Shown here in pieces: positions 28,521 to 40,200 of a stretch of DNA of 64,000 nt. Numbering within the stretch: position 1 is the stretch's first letter; each line of letters starts with the position of its first letter. The translations under genes and the position numbers were made by a program. A model generated the notes under the pieces. That model had not been told where the DNA came from. It was given only the letters and a program-made list of their open reading frames with translations, and did no database searches. Origin of the DNA: Saprospiraceae bacterium (lineage in GTDB: Bacteria > Bacteroidota > Bacteroidia > Chitinophagales > Saprospiraceae); assembly GCA_016717145.1 (NCBI GenBank), contig JADKGD010000071.1, forward strand, positions 220,148 to 284,147. The letters run 5' to 3'.

Positions 28521-29762
28521 GTGAATTATCTTGAAAACATTTTATTGGCGTTAGGTTCTATCAAAGCAAATTTACTCAGGTCAATACTCACGCTACTTAT
28601 TATTGCTGTTGGGATAACCTGTCTGGTGGGGATACTCACCGCTATTGATAGTATTTTATTCTCAATGAGTGATAATTTCAACAAATTGGGGGCCAATTCT
28701 TTTAGTATTAGGCCACTATCAGAATCCATTCAAAGTACAAACCGAGGAAAAAAAAGAAAGGCTGCCGATGAAATAAATTTTGATCAGGCAATGGATTTCA
28801 AACAATCATTTGTTTATGGTGCTTCTAAAGTTTCCATTGAATCCTTCTGTGAAGGTAATGCAACTATAAAATATGAAAATGAAAAAACAAATCCAACTAT
28901 TCGGGTAATCGGAATTGACGAAAATTATATGAATACCTCAGCTTTTGAAATAGGTGCTGGTAGAAATTTTACCAATACGGAAATATTTTCTACCGCTAAT
29001 AAAGTTATCTTAGGAAGCGACCTTATTAAAACACTCTTTAAAAATAAGTCTGAAAAGGCAATTGGCAAAGATATTTATATCAATAGCAATAGATATAAAG
29101 TTGTCGGAGCACTAAAGTCAAAGGGTTCTTCTTCAGGTGGGTCAAATGACAAAAGAGTGTTTATCCCACTATATAATTCAAAGGTGTTATATGGTTACTC
29201 CAACAAAGCATATAATATGACTGTTTCAGTTAATCATCCTAATGAAATGGAAGGTGCCATCAATCATGCTATAGGCGTAATGCGAAATGTTCGTAAACTT
29301 TTAGTATCAAAAGAAAATGACTTCGAAATTCGTAAAAGTGACGGAATACTTAACAAATTAAAAGAAATGACGACTACTTTGAGACTTAGTACAGTAATCA
29401 TTGCAATGCTTACATTGCTAGGCGCTTCTATAGGTCTGATGAATATCATGCTTGTGTCCGTTACTGAAAGAACAAAAGAAATTGGTATCCGTAAAGCTCT
29501 GGGTGCCACTCGAAAAAATATTTTATTTCAATTTCTCATTGAAGCTATTGTAATTTGTCTAATGGGTGGCATACTTGGCGTTATACTCGGAATCCTTATG
29601 GGATTTGGAGTCACAATAATGATGGAAGGGAGTTTTTTTATTCCTTGGAATTGGATGATACTTGGAATTTCGGTATGTATCATAGTGGGGTTGGTTTCCG
29701 GTCTGTATCCGGCATTAAAAGCTTCAAAACTGGATCCGATTGAAGCGCTCAGATATGAATAA
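28521..29762 (+). CDS. ABC transporter permease (MacB/FtsX type)
   Basis: About 413 residues. The first membrane helix (SILTLLIIAVGITCLVGILTAI, within residues 20-45) is followed by a periplasmic MacB core domain (about 45-280) and three C-terminal helices of the FtsX domain, with SVTERTKEIGIRKALGATRKNI and the closing SGLYPALKASKLDPIEALRYE. I prefer the GTG at 28521; a TTG at 28515 would add two residues. No ATP-binding partner is next to it, so the ATPase must be encoded elsewhere. Substrate unknown: lipoproteins, peptides or drugs in characterised relatives. Confidence 0.87.
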   Translation: MNYLENILLALGSIKANLLRSILTLLIIAVGITCLVGILTAIDSILFSMSDNFNKLGANSFSIRPLSESIQSTNRGKKRKAADEINFDQAMDFKQSFVYGASKVSIESFCEGNATIKYENEKTNPTIRVIGIDENYMNTSAFEIGAGRNFTNTEIFSTANKVILGSDLIKTLFKNKSEKAIGKDIYINSNRYKVVGALKSKGSSSGGSNDKRVFIPLYNSKVLYGYSNKAYNMTVSVNHPNEMEGAINHAIGVMRNVRKLLVSKENDFEIRKSDGILNKLKEMTTTLRLSTVIIAMLTLLGASIGLMNIMLVSVTERTKEIGIRKALGATRKNILFQFLIEAIVICLMGGILGVILGILMGFGVTIMMEGSFFIPWNWMILGISVCIIVGLVSGLYPALKASKLDPIEALRYE

Positions 29763-29821
29763 TTTAACGTTTATCTAAGATAGTTAGAGCCGATATTATA
29801 TCTTTACACAAATCATAGAAT

Positions 29822-30439
29822 ATGGCATTGTGTAATAATCATTCCGGTAAAGCATATGAAGCCGGTTGTGACGAAGCTGGTCGTGGTTGTCTTGCAGGAC
29901 CCGTGTTTGCTGCAGCGGTCATTTTGCCCGCAGATTTTTATCATGCTGATTTAAATGATTCTAAACAACTTACCGAAAAACAACGGGTCACTTTAAGAAG
30001 GATTATAGAAGCCGAAGCCATATCATATGCTGTTGCAATGCTTGATGCCAAAGAAATTGATACATATAATATTTTATGGGCATCAGTAAGGGCTATGCAC
30101 AAATCACTGAATAAACTTAAAATAAGACCGGATCATGTTATTGTTGATGGAAATAAATTTATTCCTTACCGCAAAGTACCTTATGACTGTATTGTAAGGG
30201 GAGATGGTATTTACACATCTATAGCTGCTGCGTCTGTATTGGCAAAAACATACCGAGATGATTTTATGGAAAAAATTCACCATAAATTTCCTGTTTATGG
30301 CTGGGATAGCAACAAAGGTTATCCTACCAAGGCTCATAGGTCTGCAATATTACAACATGGCATTTGCTATTATCATAGAAAATCCTTCCAATTGTATCCA
30401 CCGTCTGAACAGTTGATTTTATTCAACAACACGAATTAA
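29822..30439 (+). CDS. rnhB: Ribonuclease HII
   Basis: Removes RNA from RNA-DNA hybrids, including single ribonucleotides in DNA. The 205-residue protein has the RNase HII start AGCDEAGRGCLAGPVFAAAV, LNDSKQLTEKQR, and IVDGNKFIP, which supply the acidic metal ligands, and SVLAKTYRDDFM with the third Asp pair. The C-terminus QLYPPSEQLILF is typical. Located 59 bases after the ABC permease. Confidence 0.94.
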   Translation: MALCNNHSGKAYEAGCDEAGRGCLAGPVFAAAVILPADFYHADLNDSKQLTEKQRVTLRRIIEAEAISYAVAMLDAKEIDTYNILWASVRAMHKSLNKLKIRPDHVIVDGNKFIPYRKVPYDCIVRGDGIYTSIAAASVLAKTYRDDFMEKIHHKFPVYGWDSNKGYPTKAHRSAILQHGICYYHRKSFQLYPPSEQLILFNNTN

Positions 30440-30507
30440 GAAATTTATTTTTATCCTAAGTACTCGAGAAAAGTGTACTTTTGAAAATATTATCTTTATA
30501 TAGTTTC

Positions 30508-31239
30508 ATGTCATACATTCATAAAGAAACCTTCAGGATACGTCCGTCGGAAATTAATCATCTTAAAAATATTCACCCTTACCACCTGGTTCAATTAATG
30601 CAGGAAGCTTCAATGCAACACACAATCGGTTTAAAAGTATCAGTATGGGATCTTGAGGAGAAAAACATTTCATGGGTCCTTATTAAAATGGATGTTCATT
30701 TTTACAGATATCCCGCTTTGGGCGAAAATGTTGAAGTACAAACATATCCTTCAGGATTAGATGGATTTTTTACTTACCGGGATTACTTTGTTTATGACGA
30801 ATCAGGCTTTTTGTGTGCCACTGCATCAAGCACCTGGACACTTCTGGATACGATAAACAGAAAAATGGTTAGAATCCCTGAATCATTCAGTTCTTTAGTT
30901 TATAAATCCGAACATCTTCTTCCTATACCAATACAAAAACTTTTTACGCCTACAAATACCTCTGCCGATTATATGGTCACGGTTAACTATTTACATCTTG
31001 ACTGGAACGGCCACGTCAATAATGTGCAATTGATAAAAATGATTTTTGAATCTTTGGGGACTGAGTTTCACATTGATCGATTCCTGAAAAGATTAATTAT
31101 TCAATTCAAGTCTGAAGCAACAATTGGTCAGGGTTTAATGGTCCGAAATGAGGTGATAACAAACAACAAGGTCATACACGCTATCAAAAACGAAGCTACC
31201 GGAAAAGACATTGTTATTGCTTCTACAATTTGGTCATAA
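30508..31239 (+). CDS. Acyl-ACP thioesterase
   Basis: 243 residues with two hotdog domains of the acyl-[ACP] thioesterase family: IRPSEINHLKNIHPYHLVQLMQEAS and ISWVLIKMDVHFYRYPALGE in the first, and VTVNYLHLDWNGHVNNVQLIKM in the second (DxNxHVNN with catalytic Asn/His). It releases free fatty acids from acyl-ACP, presumably tuning membrane acyl chains. I took the ATG at 30508 because the family start follows it closely; a TTG at 30481 would add nine hydrophobic residues. Confidence 0.87.
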   Translation: MSYIHKETFRIRPSEINHLKNIHPYHLVQLMQEASMQHTIGLKVSVWDLEEKNISWVLIKMDVHFYRYPALGENVEVQTYPSGLDGFFTYRDYFVYDESGFLCATASSTWTLLDTINRKMVRIPESFSSLVYKSEHLLPIPIQKLFTPTNTSADYMVTVNYLHLDWNGHVNNVQLIKMIFESLGTEFHIDRFLKRLIIQFKSEATIGQGLMVRNEVITNNKVIHAIKNEATGKDIVIASTIWS

Positions 31240-31311
31240 ATCTTTCAGCATTTAACTTATAAATAAAAATCGTTGTTTATAAATATATTTGTATCTCAAT
31301 GTATATTCAGC

Positions 31312-31677
31312 ATGGCTAAACAACAACAAACAGGAAAACTTGGTGAGGATCATGCTTGTTTGTTTTTACAAAATATCGGATATATCATTCTTGAGAGAAA
31401 CTGGCGGTTTAGTAAAGCTGAAATTGATATCATTGCAAAAGACAAAGATATTTTAGTCTTTGTAGAAGTAAAAGCAAGGTCTTACACGTTCTATGGTGCG
31501 CCGGAAGAAAGCATTACTACATATAAAGAAACCCTCATTATTGACGCCGCTTCACAATATATGATTCAAACAAACTATGATTGGGAAATCAGATTTGATA
31601 TTATATCTATTGTTTTTGATAAGTCTTTACATCCGGCCATAAGCCACTATAAAGATGCTTTTTATCCGTCTATTTGA
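31312..31677 (+). CDS. YraN family protein (UPF0102)
   Basis: 121 residues. TGKLGEDHACLFLQNIGYIILERN and AEIDIIAKDKDILVFVEVKARS show the restriction-endonuclease-like core of UPF0102 (E, D, ExK). Family function unproven; it often lies next to rnhB, as here. The ATG at 31312 fits the family start, while a TTG at 31273 does not. The stop overlaps the convergent TraB gene by 8 bases. Confidence 0.88.
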   Translation: MAKQQQTGKLGEDHACLFLQNIGYIILERNWRFSKAEIDIIAKDKDILVFVEVKARSYTFYGAPEESITTYKETLIIDAASQYMIQTNYDWEIRFDIISIVFDKSLHPAISHYKDAFYPSI

Positions 31678-32590
31678 CGGGAGTTACTTTCATTCCTGCC
31701 CTGCGAAGTAAATGAATGACACCAATTGGTCCACCTAAATGTCCTGCTCCTACTGCAAAAAAAGTTTCTTCTTTTTTTGCTGCTTCTATAATCAATGGAA
31801 TCCAGTTTTTATTACGCTGATATAGTAATTTATCTTCATATCCAGCTATTTCGTTTTCTTCCTGAGAGATCATTTCGACCATAGCATCGATATTTTGGGA
31901 TACATACATCTCTGTCATTTTTTTGAAACCATCATCATTAGTATCTGAAGACTTAATGGCTTCAACCAACATTTTTGCTTGATTTTCATATGGAATTTCG
32001 TCAAAAAGTCCTATTTGAAAATCGATGCTTTCGAGACCGCCAGTAGTCTTTGATGCACTTTTTGATAACTCAAAAAACTCCATCTCATACGATTTCATAT
32101 GTCCACTTTTGAGCCCTGAAGGGTCCATATCACCATATGCAAATACTGTGAGCAGCATAGGTTGCATTCTTTCAAGCATAAATATTGGAAGTCCCATTTT
32201 TTTAAAGTGGTCACTAACAATGGTATATTCTTCATTAGATATGAGGTCTTTGAGCGTTTTTCCGTCTTTCATCATAACCTTTTTCATCAAACCCATTATT
32301 TTGGATATGTCAGTCATTTCATTCATATCAATTTCAAAAACTACTTTTTTTGACGCCTCTATTGCTGCCATCGTTCCTTTTGGAAGGAAATAATCATTTG
32401 CTCCGATGATATGAATCGTACCATATAAATAAGATGGTTTTGAAATTCCCGGTCCATTAATCTGCCAAAGTAATGCATGCTCCAAAGGTTTATAAACCAG
32501 TTCCGAAGGCTTATTGGTTTTACATCCGGAAATAAATATAAGCACCAGGACGATACTTAAATATTGACAAAAATCTTTTAGTTTAATCAT
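31670..32590 (-). CDS. TraB/GumN family lipoprotein
   Basis: 306 residues with a lipoprotein signal (LSIVLVLIFISGC). The mature part is a TraB/GumN domain: YLYGTIHIIGANDYFLP at the start, KKVVFEIDMNEM, GGLESIDFQIGLFDEIP, and near the end ETFFAVGAGHLGGPIGVIHLL with the conserved GxxH. The family is related to Tiki proteases, but bacterial members are mostly uncharacterised. Nine bases downstream of rlmB and probably cotranscribed. Confidence 0.88.
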   Translation of the reverse strand: MIKLKDFCQYLSIVLVLIFISGCKTNKPSELVYKPLEHALLWQINGPGISKPSYLYGTIHIIGANDYFLPKGTMAAIEASKKVVFEIDMNEMTDISKIMGLMKKVMMKDGKTLKDLISNEEYTIVSDHFKKMGLPIFMLERMQPMLLTVFAYGDMDPSGLKSGHMKSYEMEFFELSKSASKTTGGLESIDFQIGLFDEIPYENQAKMLVEAIKSSDTNDDGFKKMTEMYVSQNIDAMVEMISQEENEIAGYEDKLLYQRNKNWIPLIIEAAKKEETFFAVGAGHLGGPIGVIHLLRRAGMKVTPVK

Positions 32591-32599
32591 ATTTATCTA

Positions 32600-33337
32600 T
32601 TAAATTTGTTTTCTTTGATTTCTGCACTCATATAATAATATTCCTGCCGCCACTGACACATTTAATGAGTCAAAATCACTGAAAGCGGGTATTCTAATAA
32701 CTTCATCAACTATTTCGAGCACTTTATAATGCAACCCTTTATCCTCTGCCCCCAGTATTATCGCCAAAGGTTCCCGAAAGTCTGAAGTCAAAGGCTCCAC
32801 AGCATCTTTTAGACTGGTAGCAACCACTTTAACACCAAGACTCTGAAGATCACTTACAAGTGTAAGTAAGCTATTGACTCTTGATACCGGTAATTTAAGA
32901 ATTGCCCCTGCTGACGTTTTTACAGTATCTTCGTTGATTCGCCCAGCAAAATTGCCGGAAATTATAAGCGCATCAGCTCCAAAAAAATATGCCGATCTTG
33001 ATATTGCACCGATATTACGGACATCTGTCACCCCATCAAGGATAACAAAAAGCGGCACATTTCCCGCTTCCAAAACTGATGTTAAAATGGTTTTGTAATC
33101 AAAATATTTGATAGGTGATATCAAAGCAACTACGCCTTGATGTGCTTTAAACTTACTTAATTCGTTAAGTTTAACTTCGGGTACCTTTGCGATGGGTACA
33201 TTGGTTTCTTTACAAAGACCTCTGATTTCTATTTCATATTCTCCCCTAATGCTATTGAGCACGAAAACCTTTTCAATATCTAAACCCGCATTGAAGGCTT
33301 CCGTCACTGCATTCCGGCCATAAATCAAATCTGACAT
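32600..33337 (-). CDS. rlmB: 23S rRNA (guanosine-2'-O-)-methyltransferase RlmB
   Basis: 245 residues of the SpoU/TrmH family. The N-terminal substrate-binding domain is seen in LIYGRNAVTEAF and KAHQGVVALI. The SPOUT knot has motif 1 LDGVTDVRNIGAISRSAYFFG, shortened here to its centre DVRNIGAISRSA, motif 2 IILGAEDKGL and motif 3 IPAFSDFDSLNVSVAAGILL. RlmB-type enzymes methylate G2251 of 23S rRNA; TrmH-like paralogues are hard to exclude, so the exact target is inference. Confidence 0.87.
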   Translation of the reverse strand: MSDLIYGRNAVTEAFNAGLDIEKVFVLNSIRGEYEIEIRGLCKETNVPIAKVPEVKLNELSKFKAHQGVVALISPIKYFDYKTILTSVLEAGNVPLFVILDGVTDVRNIGAISRSAYFFGADALIISGNFAGRINEDTVKTSAGAILKLPVSRVNSLLTLVSDLQSLGVKVVATSLKDAVEPLTSDFREPLAIILGAEDKGLHYKVLEIVDEVIRIPAFSDFDSLNVSVAAGILLYECRNQRKQI

Positions 33338-33531
33338 ACTAGTATGATTAAAAAAATAAGGTGCAAAGATGAATATTATTAGATAATTAGTCGTACAGAA
33401 TACATATTAAAAAGAAAACAGAGGTAATGTATCATTGTTTATTTACTTTTATGTCGATATTTTTAATTCGTGGCTTTTCGCTATTTATTTATCCAAAAAT
33501 TCTTAATTTTCATTTCTAAAAATTAAATCTA

Positions 33532-36500
33532 ATGCGTCAAAAAATTTATATTATAACCATAATGTGTTTTATTCAAACTTGTTTGGTATTTGGTCAGAAC
33601 CAAAACAAATTGGATATTGCCCTTAAGTATATTGAAAAAAATGCCAAAACCTGGGAACTTAATACATCTGATTTTACTGATGTACAAGTTAGTTCATCAG
33701 TGACTTCCAACAAGGGTATCACCTATTTGTATCTTAATCAGACCTATGATAACATTCCGGTAAGAAATGCTATGATGACCGTAATCATAGCTAAAAATGA
33801 CGAAGTCGTCTCCGTCGGTAATAGTTTTGTGTCTGACCTCAAGTCTAAAATCAGCCATAATAAAAAAAACCTTCAACCTGAAAGTGCTGTTTTGGCCGCT
33901 GCAGATCATTTGGGTATTCAAATCAAAGGTAGACCCCAGGTATCTAGTAGAAATGATTTAGGCAAGTATATAATTGACCTCCCTGAACTAACTAGGTCGC
34001 CCATTCCCGCCGAACTTAAATATGAGCTTAAAGAAGATAAATTAATTCTGGTGTGGAATCTTAATTTGTACATGAAGTCCAATTCCGATTTTTGGGATAT
34101 TAATATAGATGCTGCTGATGGAAGTTTTGTTTCTAAACACAATTTAACCGTTTATTGTAAACACCACAAAGATGCATTTGCCAAACATAAAAATTGTGCC
34201 ATAGAAACATATCGAAAACTTAATTCAAACCCTCAGAGCGTATCGAATGTATTGTCTGCCGGAAATATCGCTGCAAAGTATAATGTTTTTGCATTACCCG
34301 CTGAAAGTCCTAATCATGGTGGTAGAACAATTGTAACTGATGACCAGTTTCCCGCTGTTTCACCTTTTGGTTGGCACGATACGAATGGTGTTGATGGAGC
34401 TGAATTTTTTATTACCAAAGGAAATAACGTACATGCATATCAAGATAAAGACAATAATGACGATTCAGATGGCCTTGATACTGATGGCGGTGCAAACTTA
34501 AATTTCGATTTTCCTATCGATTTAACAAAGGATCCGAGACAAAGTGCAGATGCCTCTGTGACCAATTTGTTTTATATGGTAAATATGATGCATGATGTTA
34601 CGGCTACTTTAGGTTTCACAGAAGAATTTGGAAATTTTCAAAAAAAGAACTATTCCGGTATGGCGCTTGATGGTGAAGATGATTATGTGCTGGCACAGGC
34701 TTTTGATGGAATTACCCTACATGAAGCAAAACAAGATCTTGATGCAAACGGAAATCCAACCCTGATAAACAATGCTAACTTTTCGATCTCGAACGATGGA
34801 TTTTATGGTGTAATGCAAATGTACTTTTGGGATAATGATGGAGGTGCGATTTCTATCGATTCTCCTGAATCTATCAAAGGTTTTATAGCAGAATATGGCA
34901 CAGCTCAGTTTGGTGGAGTAATCCCTAAAAATACTGAACCGCCAACAACAGGTGCTGTTGTTATCGCCAGAGATGGCTCTACTAAACCTACAGCATGTTG
35001 TGGGCCTCTGAAAAATGGACCGGAAGTAAGCGGCAAGATTGCACTGATTGACAGAGGTTTTGTGATTTTAGTAATAAAGTATATAGGGCACAACAATCAG
35101 GAGCTATAGCAGCAATTATATGTAATGTTGCTGGTATCAGTGGTGGAAATGGTGAAGAAATTGTGGGTATGTCGGGTGCATTAAATGCCAACCTTGTCAC
35201 AATACCATCAATATTTATGAAAAAATCTGAATGCGATAAAATTCGATTGGTTATAAATAATGGTGATAATGTTAATATGACATTCCAATCCAGAGAACGT
35301 GTTGGCGCTGAATACCTTGATGGAGCATTGGATAATGGCATAATTGCGCATGAATTTGCCCATGGAGTATCCAGTAGATTAATAGGCGGAAGAAAAAATT
35401 CATCCTGTCTGTTTAATGATGAACAAATGGGTGAAGGTTGGAGTGATTTTTTTGCATTGATAATGACGCATGAAGTGGGAGATAAAGGGACAGATGCCAG
35501 AGGAATGGGAACATTTGCTTTTGCTCAGCTACCTACCGGTAGTGGTATTAGAAGGTATCCTTACTCCACTGATATGAATATAAATCCTCAGACTTTTGAC
35601 GATATCAAAGGGACAACAATTCCCCACTCTTTAGGGGAAGTGTGGGCAGATGTTTTATGGGATATGTACTGGGCCTTTATTGATAAATATGGATATAATC
35701 CGGATTGGAAAATTGAAACTTCCGGCAACCACAGAGCAGCATTTTTAGTTATGGAAGGTATGAAAATACAACCCTGCAGTCCTGGATTTATACAAGGGAG
35801 AGACGCTATTTTAATGGCTGATAAATTACACTTTGCCAGCGAAAATAAGTGTTTAATCTGGAGTGTTTTTGCCCGAAGAGGACTCGGCATCAATGCAGTA
35901 GGAGGATTAACAAGCAGTAGAAACGATGGAGTAGAAAATTTTGAATTCCCGCCTACTTGTATTGAAAAATTAAAAATCTCTAAAACGGCAACAGTTTCAG
36001 TTAATGCAGGAGATCAGATTGATGTAGAATTAAAAACAATAAACCACATACCATCCAGACAAGCCAATGTCGTTATTACTGACGAATTGCCTGATGGACT
36101 TACATATGTCGCTGGTTCAGGAAGTATTAATCCGGTTGTTTCCGGAAATCTGCTTACTTTCAATATTGGAGATATGGATTACGAAAAAGCTATTAACATT
36201 ACCTACAAAGCGAAAACAAGTGTGAATAACAAATCATTACGTACTGCATTTGATGATTTTGAAAACTTTACCTGGGACATAGGCAAAAATGAAGGAAATG
36301 AGGATTGGGGTTTTAACAGCGATTTATTCCGAAGTCCTGAAAATTCACTCAACATTATAAATGTTTCTGCTGATGTAGATGCGTTTTTAATATCGACGCC
36401 ATATCTTGTTTCAGGTGCAAATCCTGCCATGAGATTTTGGCATCAATACAATACTCAGGCTGGCAATGATGGTGGATTTGTAGAAGTATCTGTTGATGGT

Positions 36501-37142
36501 GGAGCTTTTGACATTATTAAAAAAGATAAGTTTATTCGCAACCCTTACAATTCTCTTCTTGACTATGAAACTCTGGCGATTCCTGGTTTAGAAGGATTTG
36601 CCGGAAAATCTTCCGGCACTTCTTGGGTAGAGTCATACATTGACCTGTCCGAATACAAAGGCAAAACCTGTTCTTTCCGATTTCGTTTTGCAAGTAACGC
36701 TACCGTTGCGGCAACAGGTGATTTTACCGGTTGGTTTATTGATGATTTTGAACTATTGGATATATATAAGTATGTTGCACAAGCTTGTATTTCTGCTGAT
36801 CAGGGTTTGGGAGAAAAAGCTTGTACTGATGGCATAGAAACATTCATAAATAGTGATGGTACCGTATCTGCAGATGATGTGAACAAAGATTATTTTTCTA
36901 TTAATATCACACCTAATCCGGCACGTGATTTTATACTTGTTGCTGCATCATCGCCAAATAAAGTATCAACATTAGTGTCAGTGTTGTCCTCTGAAGGTAA
37001 ATCTGTTTATGATGGGAAGATGATTGTTGAAGCTCAGGGTAATACGATGACTATAAATACTTCCGGTTTTCTTCCTGGCCTTTATATACTCAAAATACAG
37101 TCCGGTAAAAATATGAGCGTGAAAAAGTTTATTATTAAATAA
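33532..37142 (+). CDS. Secreted M36 (fungalysin-type) metallopeptidase with T9SS tail, one-base deletion near 35061
   Basis: About 1203 residues once one frame change is allowed. Signal peptide (IMCFIQTCLVFGQ), FTP propeptide (about 50-120), M36 catalytic domain with zinc motif HEFAHGVSSRL near residue 607 and EGWSDFFAL downstream, and a PA domain inserted before it (about 460-580). A DUF11-like repeat (about 820-900), a MAM/jellyroll-like domain (about 905-1080) and a C-terminal type IX secretion signal (ITPNPARDFILVAA ... GLYILKIQSGKNMSVKKFII) follow. The shift lies in a T run: ggttttgtgatt should be GGT TTT TGT GAT, which restores IDRGFCDFSNKV of the PA domain. Likely a nutrient-acquiring extracellular protease. 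Confidence 0.88.
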
Positions 37143-37161
37143 GTCATTTAATAAATATCAT

Positions 37162-37197
37162 AAAAAGGGTGTGTATCTATTAGATGCCGCCCTTTTT
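37162..37197 (+). terminator. Terminator of the M36 peptidase gene
   Basis: Stem AAAAAGGG / CCCTTTTT with a loop of about 20 bases, 20 bases after the stop codon; the T-run is part of the stem. Confidence 0.55.
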
Positions 37198-37279
37198 CAT
37201 TTTATTATCATCAATATGCCTTTTTGTCACCCATTTTAATGAAATTTGTGCCTTCGTCGGACTTCAAATAATCTACTAA

Positions 37280-40200
37280 ATGATTTATTTTTTTCGTTCA
37301 TCTCAGGAAACCATCTTTGCAGTAAAGACTTCCGATTCCATTTCTGACCTGGATATTAATAAACTTTCCTGGCTTTTTGGGCAGAGTTTACTTTTGGATT
37401 CAATCACCATAGAGGAATCTTTCATTGGGCCCAGAGCAGCCATGGTCACTCCATGGAGTACAAATGCGGTAGAAATCACACAAAATATGGGTATTTCAGG
37501 TATCATTAGAATAGAACAATTTATATCTTCTGATCCGAATAATCTTGACTATGATCCAATGTTATTTCAAAAATTTTCATCTTTGAATCAGCAAATATTT
37601 GATTCAAAAATTATTCCTGAACCTATTAAACTTATAGAAAGTATTGCTGAGTACAATATTTTAGAAGGTTTAGCTTTAAGCGAAGAAGAAGTCACATATC
37701 TTGAAAAATTAGCTATTCGTCTTAAGCGGAAGCTCACCGATTCAGAAGTTTTTGGATTTTCTCAGGTCAATTCTGAACACTGCAGACACAAAATATTCAA
37801 CGGAACCTTTGTCATAGATGGACATGAAAAGGAAAAAAGTCTATTCAATCTCATTAAAAGTACGTCTTCTGCTCACCCCGGTAATATCGTTTCAGCATAT
37901 AAAGATAATGTTGCTTTTATAAGCGGACCTAAAGTAGTACAGTTTGCACCCGAAAAAGGAAATATACCTTCATTTTATAAGAAGAAATTGTTTAATTCCG
38001 TTTTATCACTTAAGGCAGAAACGCATAATTTTCCTACTACTGTTGAACCATTCAACGGGGCAGCCACAGGTTCTGGTGGAGAAATAAGGGATAGGCTTGC
38101 TGGTGGCCAAGGTTCTTTACCTTTAGCCGGTACAGCGGTTTATATGACCTCTTATTCCCGCCTGGAAAATTCTCGCCCCTGGGAGCAAAAATTAAAACCT
38201 CGGAAATGGCTTTACCAGACTCCTTTAGACATTTTAATTAAAGCATCCAATGGCGCATCAGATTTTGGAAATAAGTTTGGCCAACCTTTGATTGCGGGCT
38301 CGGTTTTGACTTTTGAACACGAAGAAGATGCGCGTATCCTCGGTTTTGATAAAGTAATCATGCTTGCCGGCGGTATTGGTTATGGTAAACTGGATCAAGC
38401 ACAAAAAAAAACACCGAAGAAGGGTGATCAAATAATTATTCTTGGAGGTGAAAATTATAGAATTGGAATGGGCGGAGCTGCTGTATCCTCAGCTGACACT
38501 GGAGCTTTCGGTTCTGGCATTGAATTGAATGCGGTACAACGGTCAAATCCGGAAATGCAAAAACGTGCAGCAAATGCCATTAGAGCGCTGGTTGAAAGTG
38601 ACGTTAATCCCATTGTTTCCATTCACGACCATGGCGCGGGAGGTCACCTTAATTGTCTTTCAGAATTAGTGGAAGAAGCTGGCGGAATTATTAATCTGGA
38701 CAAACTGCCTATAGGAGATCCTACATTATCTTATAAAGAAATCATCGGAAATGAGTCTCAGGAACGTATGGGACTCGTTGTTAAAGAAGAAGATGTTGAA
38801 CTTCTTCAGACCATCGCTGACCGGGAGCGCGCTCCTATGTATGTAGTTGGTGAAATCACTAATAATAACAGATTTGTTTTTCATTCTGAAAAAACAAACG
38901 ATAGTCCAATGAATTTAGCTTTGGCTGACATCTTTGGAAATAGTCCTAAAATGATCATTACAGATGATACAAAAAGCATTCAATATGAAGACCTGGGCTA
39001 CGAAAAGGCTGACTTTTATAAATATCTTGAACGAGTATTACTCCTGGAGTCAGTTGCTTGCAAGGACTGGTTGACTAATAAAGTGGATCGATGCGTTGGG
39101 GGAAAAGTTGCCAAACAACAATGCGTTGGGGCCCTTCAATTACCTTTAAACAACTGCGGTGTCATGGCATTGGACTTTGACAGCAAGGAAGGCATAGCAA
39201 CTTCTATCGGTCATTCTCCAATAAGTGCACTAATTGATCCTGCTGCCGGAAGTAAAAATAGTATTGCCGAGGCCCTTACAAACATCATTTGGGCACCTTT
39301 GAAAGAAGGGTTAAAAAGTATTTCACTATCTGCCAATTGGATGTGGCCATGCAAAAATCCCGGGGAAGATGCGAGACTATATGTTGCTGTTGAGTCTTGT
39401 GCTTCTTTTGCTATAGAATTGGGCATCAATATTCCAACTGGAAAGGATTCGCTTTCTATGAAACAGAAATATCCGGATAAAGAAGTCATTGCGCCGGGAA
39501 CTGTCATTATATCTGCCTGTGGCCATTGTGACGATATAAGTAAAATTATCGAACCTGTTTTACAACAGAAACAGGGAAGTATATTTTATCTAAACATGTC
39601 CTTTGGTCCATATGCTTTAGGGGGCTCTTCCTTTGGACAAATACTTAATAAAGTGGGCCACCAAGCTCCAAATATAGGAGATTCCAGTCAGTTTGCCGCT
39701 GCTTTTAATGCTGTTCAAAATTTAATAAAAAGTGGGTGTATCGTCGCAGGTCATGATATAGGTAGTGGTGGTTTGATCACAACCTTACTCGAAATGTGTT
39801 TTGCAAATCTTAATTTAGGTGCAAGCTTAAATCTCTCGGCTTTAGGCGAGTCAGACGATGTAAAATTATTTTTTTCAGAAAATGTAGGCTTGGTATTTCA
39901 GGTGGCAATTGGAAAGGAAAAAATAGTATCAGAAGCCTTTGAGACAATAGGAATTATAGCGCATAAGATAGGTTTTGTAAATGATTATTCTACCCTTACA
40001 ATCAAAACGTTAAGTAGTGATTATAACTTAGAAATAAATACCTGGAGAGATGTCTGGTATAGAACATCCTATCTCTTAGATACAAAACAATCCGGTCCAC
40101 TTAGGGCAAAAGAGAGATATGATAATTATAAAAATCAAGCTTTACGATTTAACTTTCCTAATCATTTCACGGGTAAAATACCTGAAATCAATAAAGATAA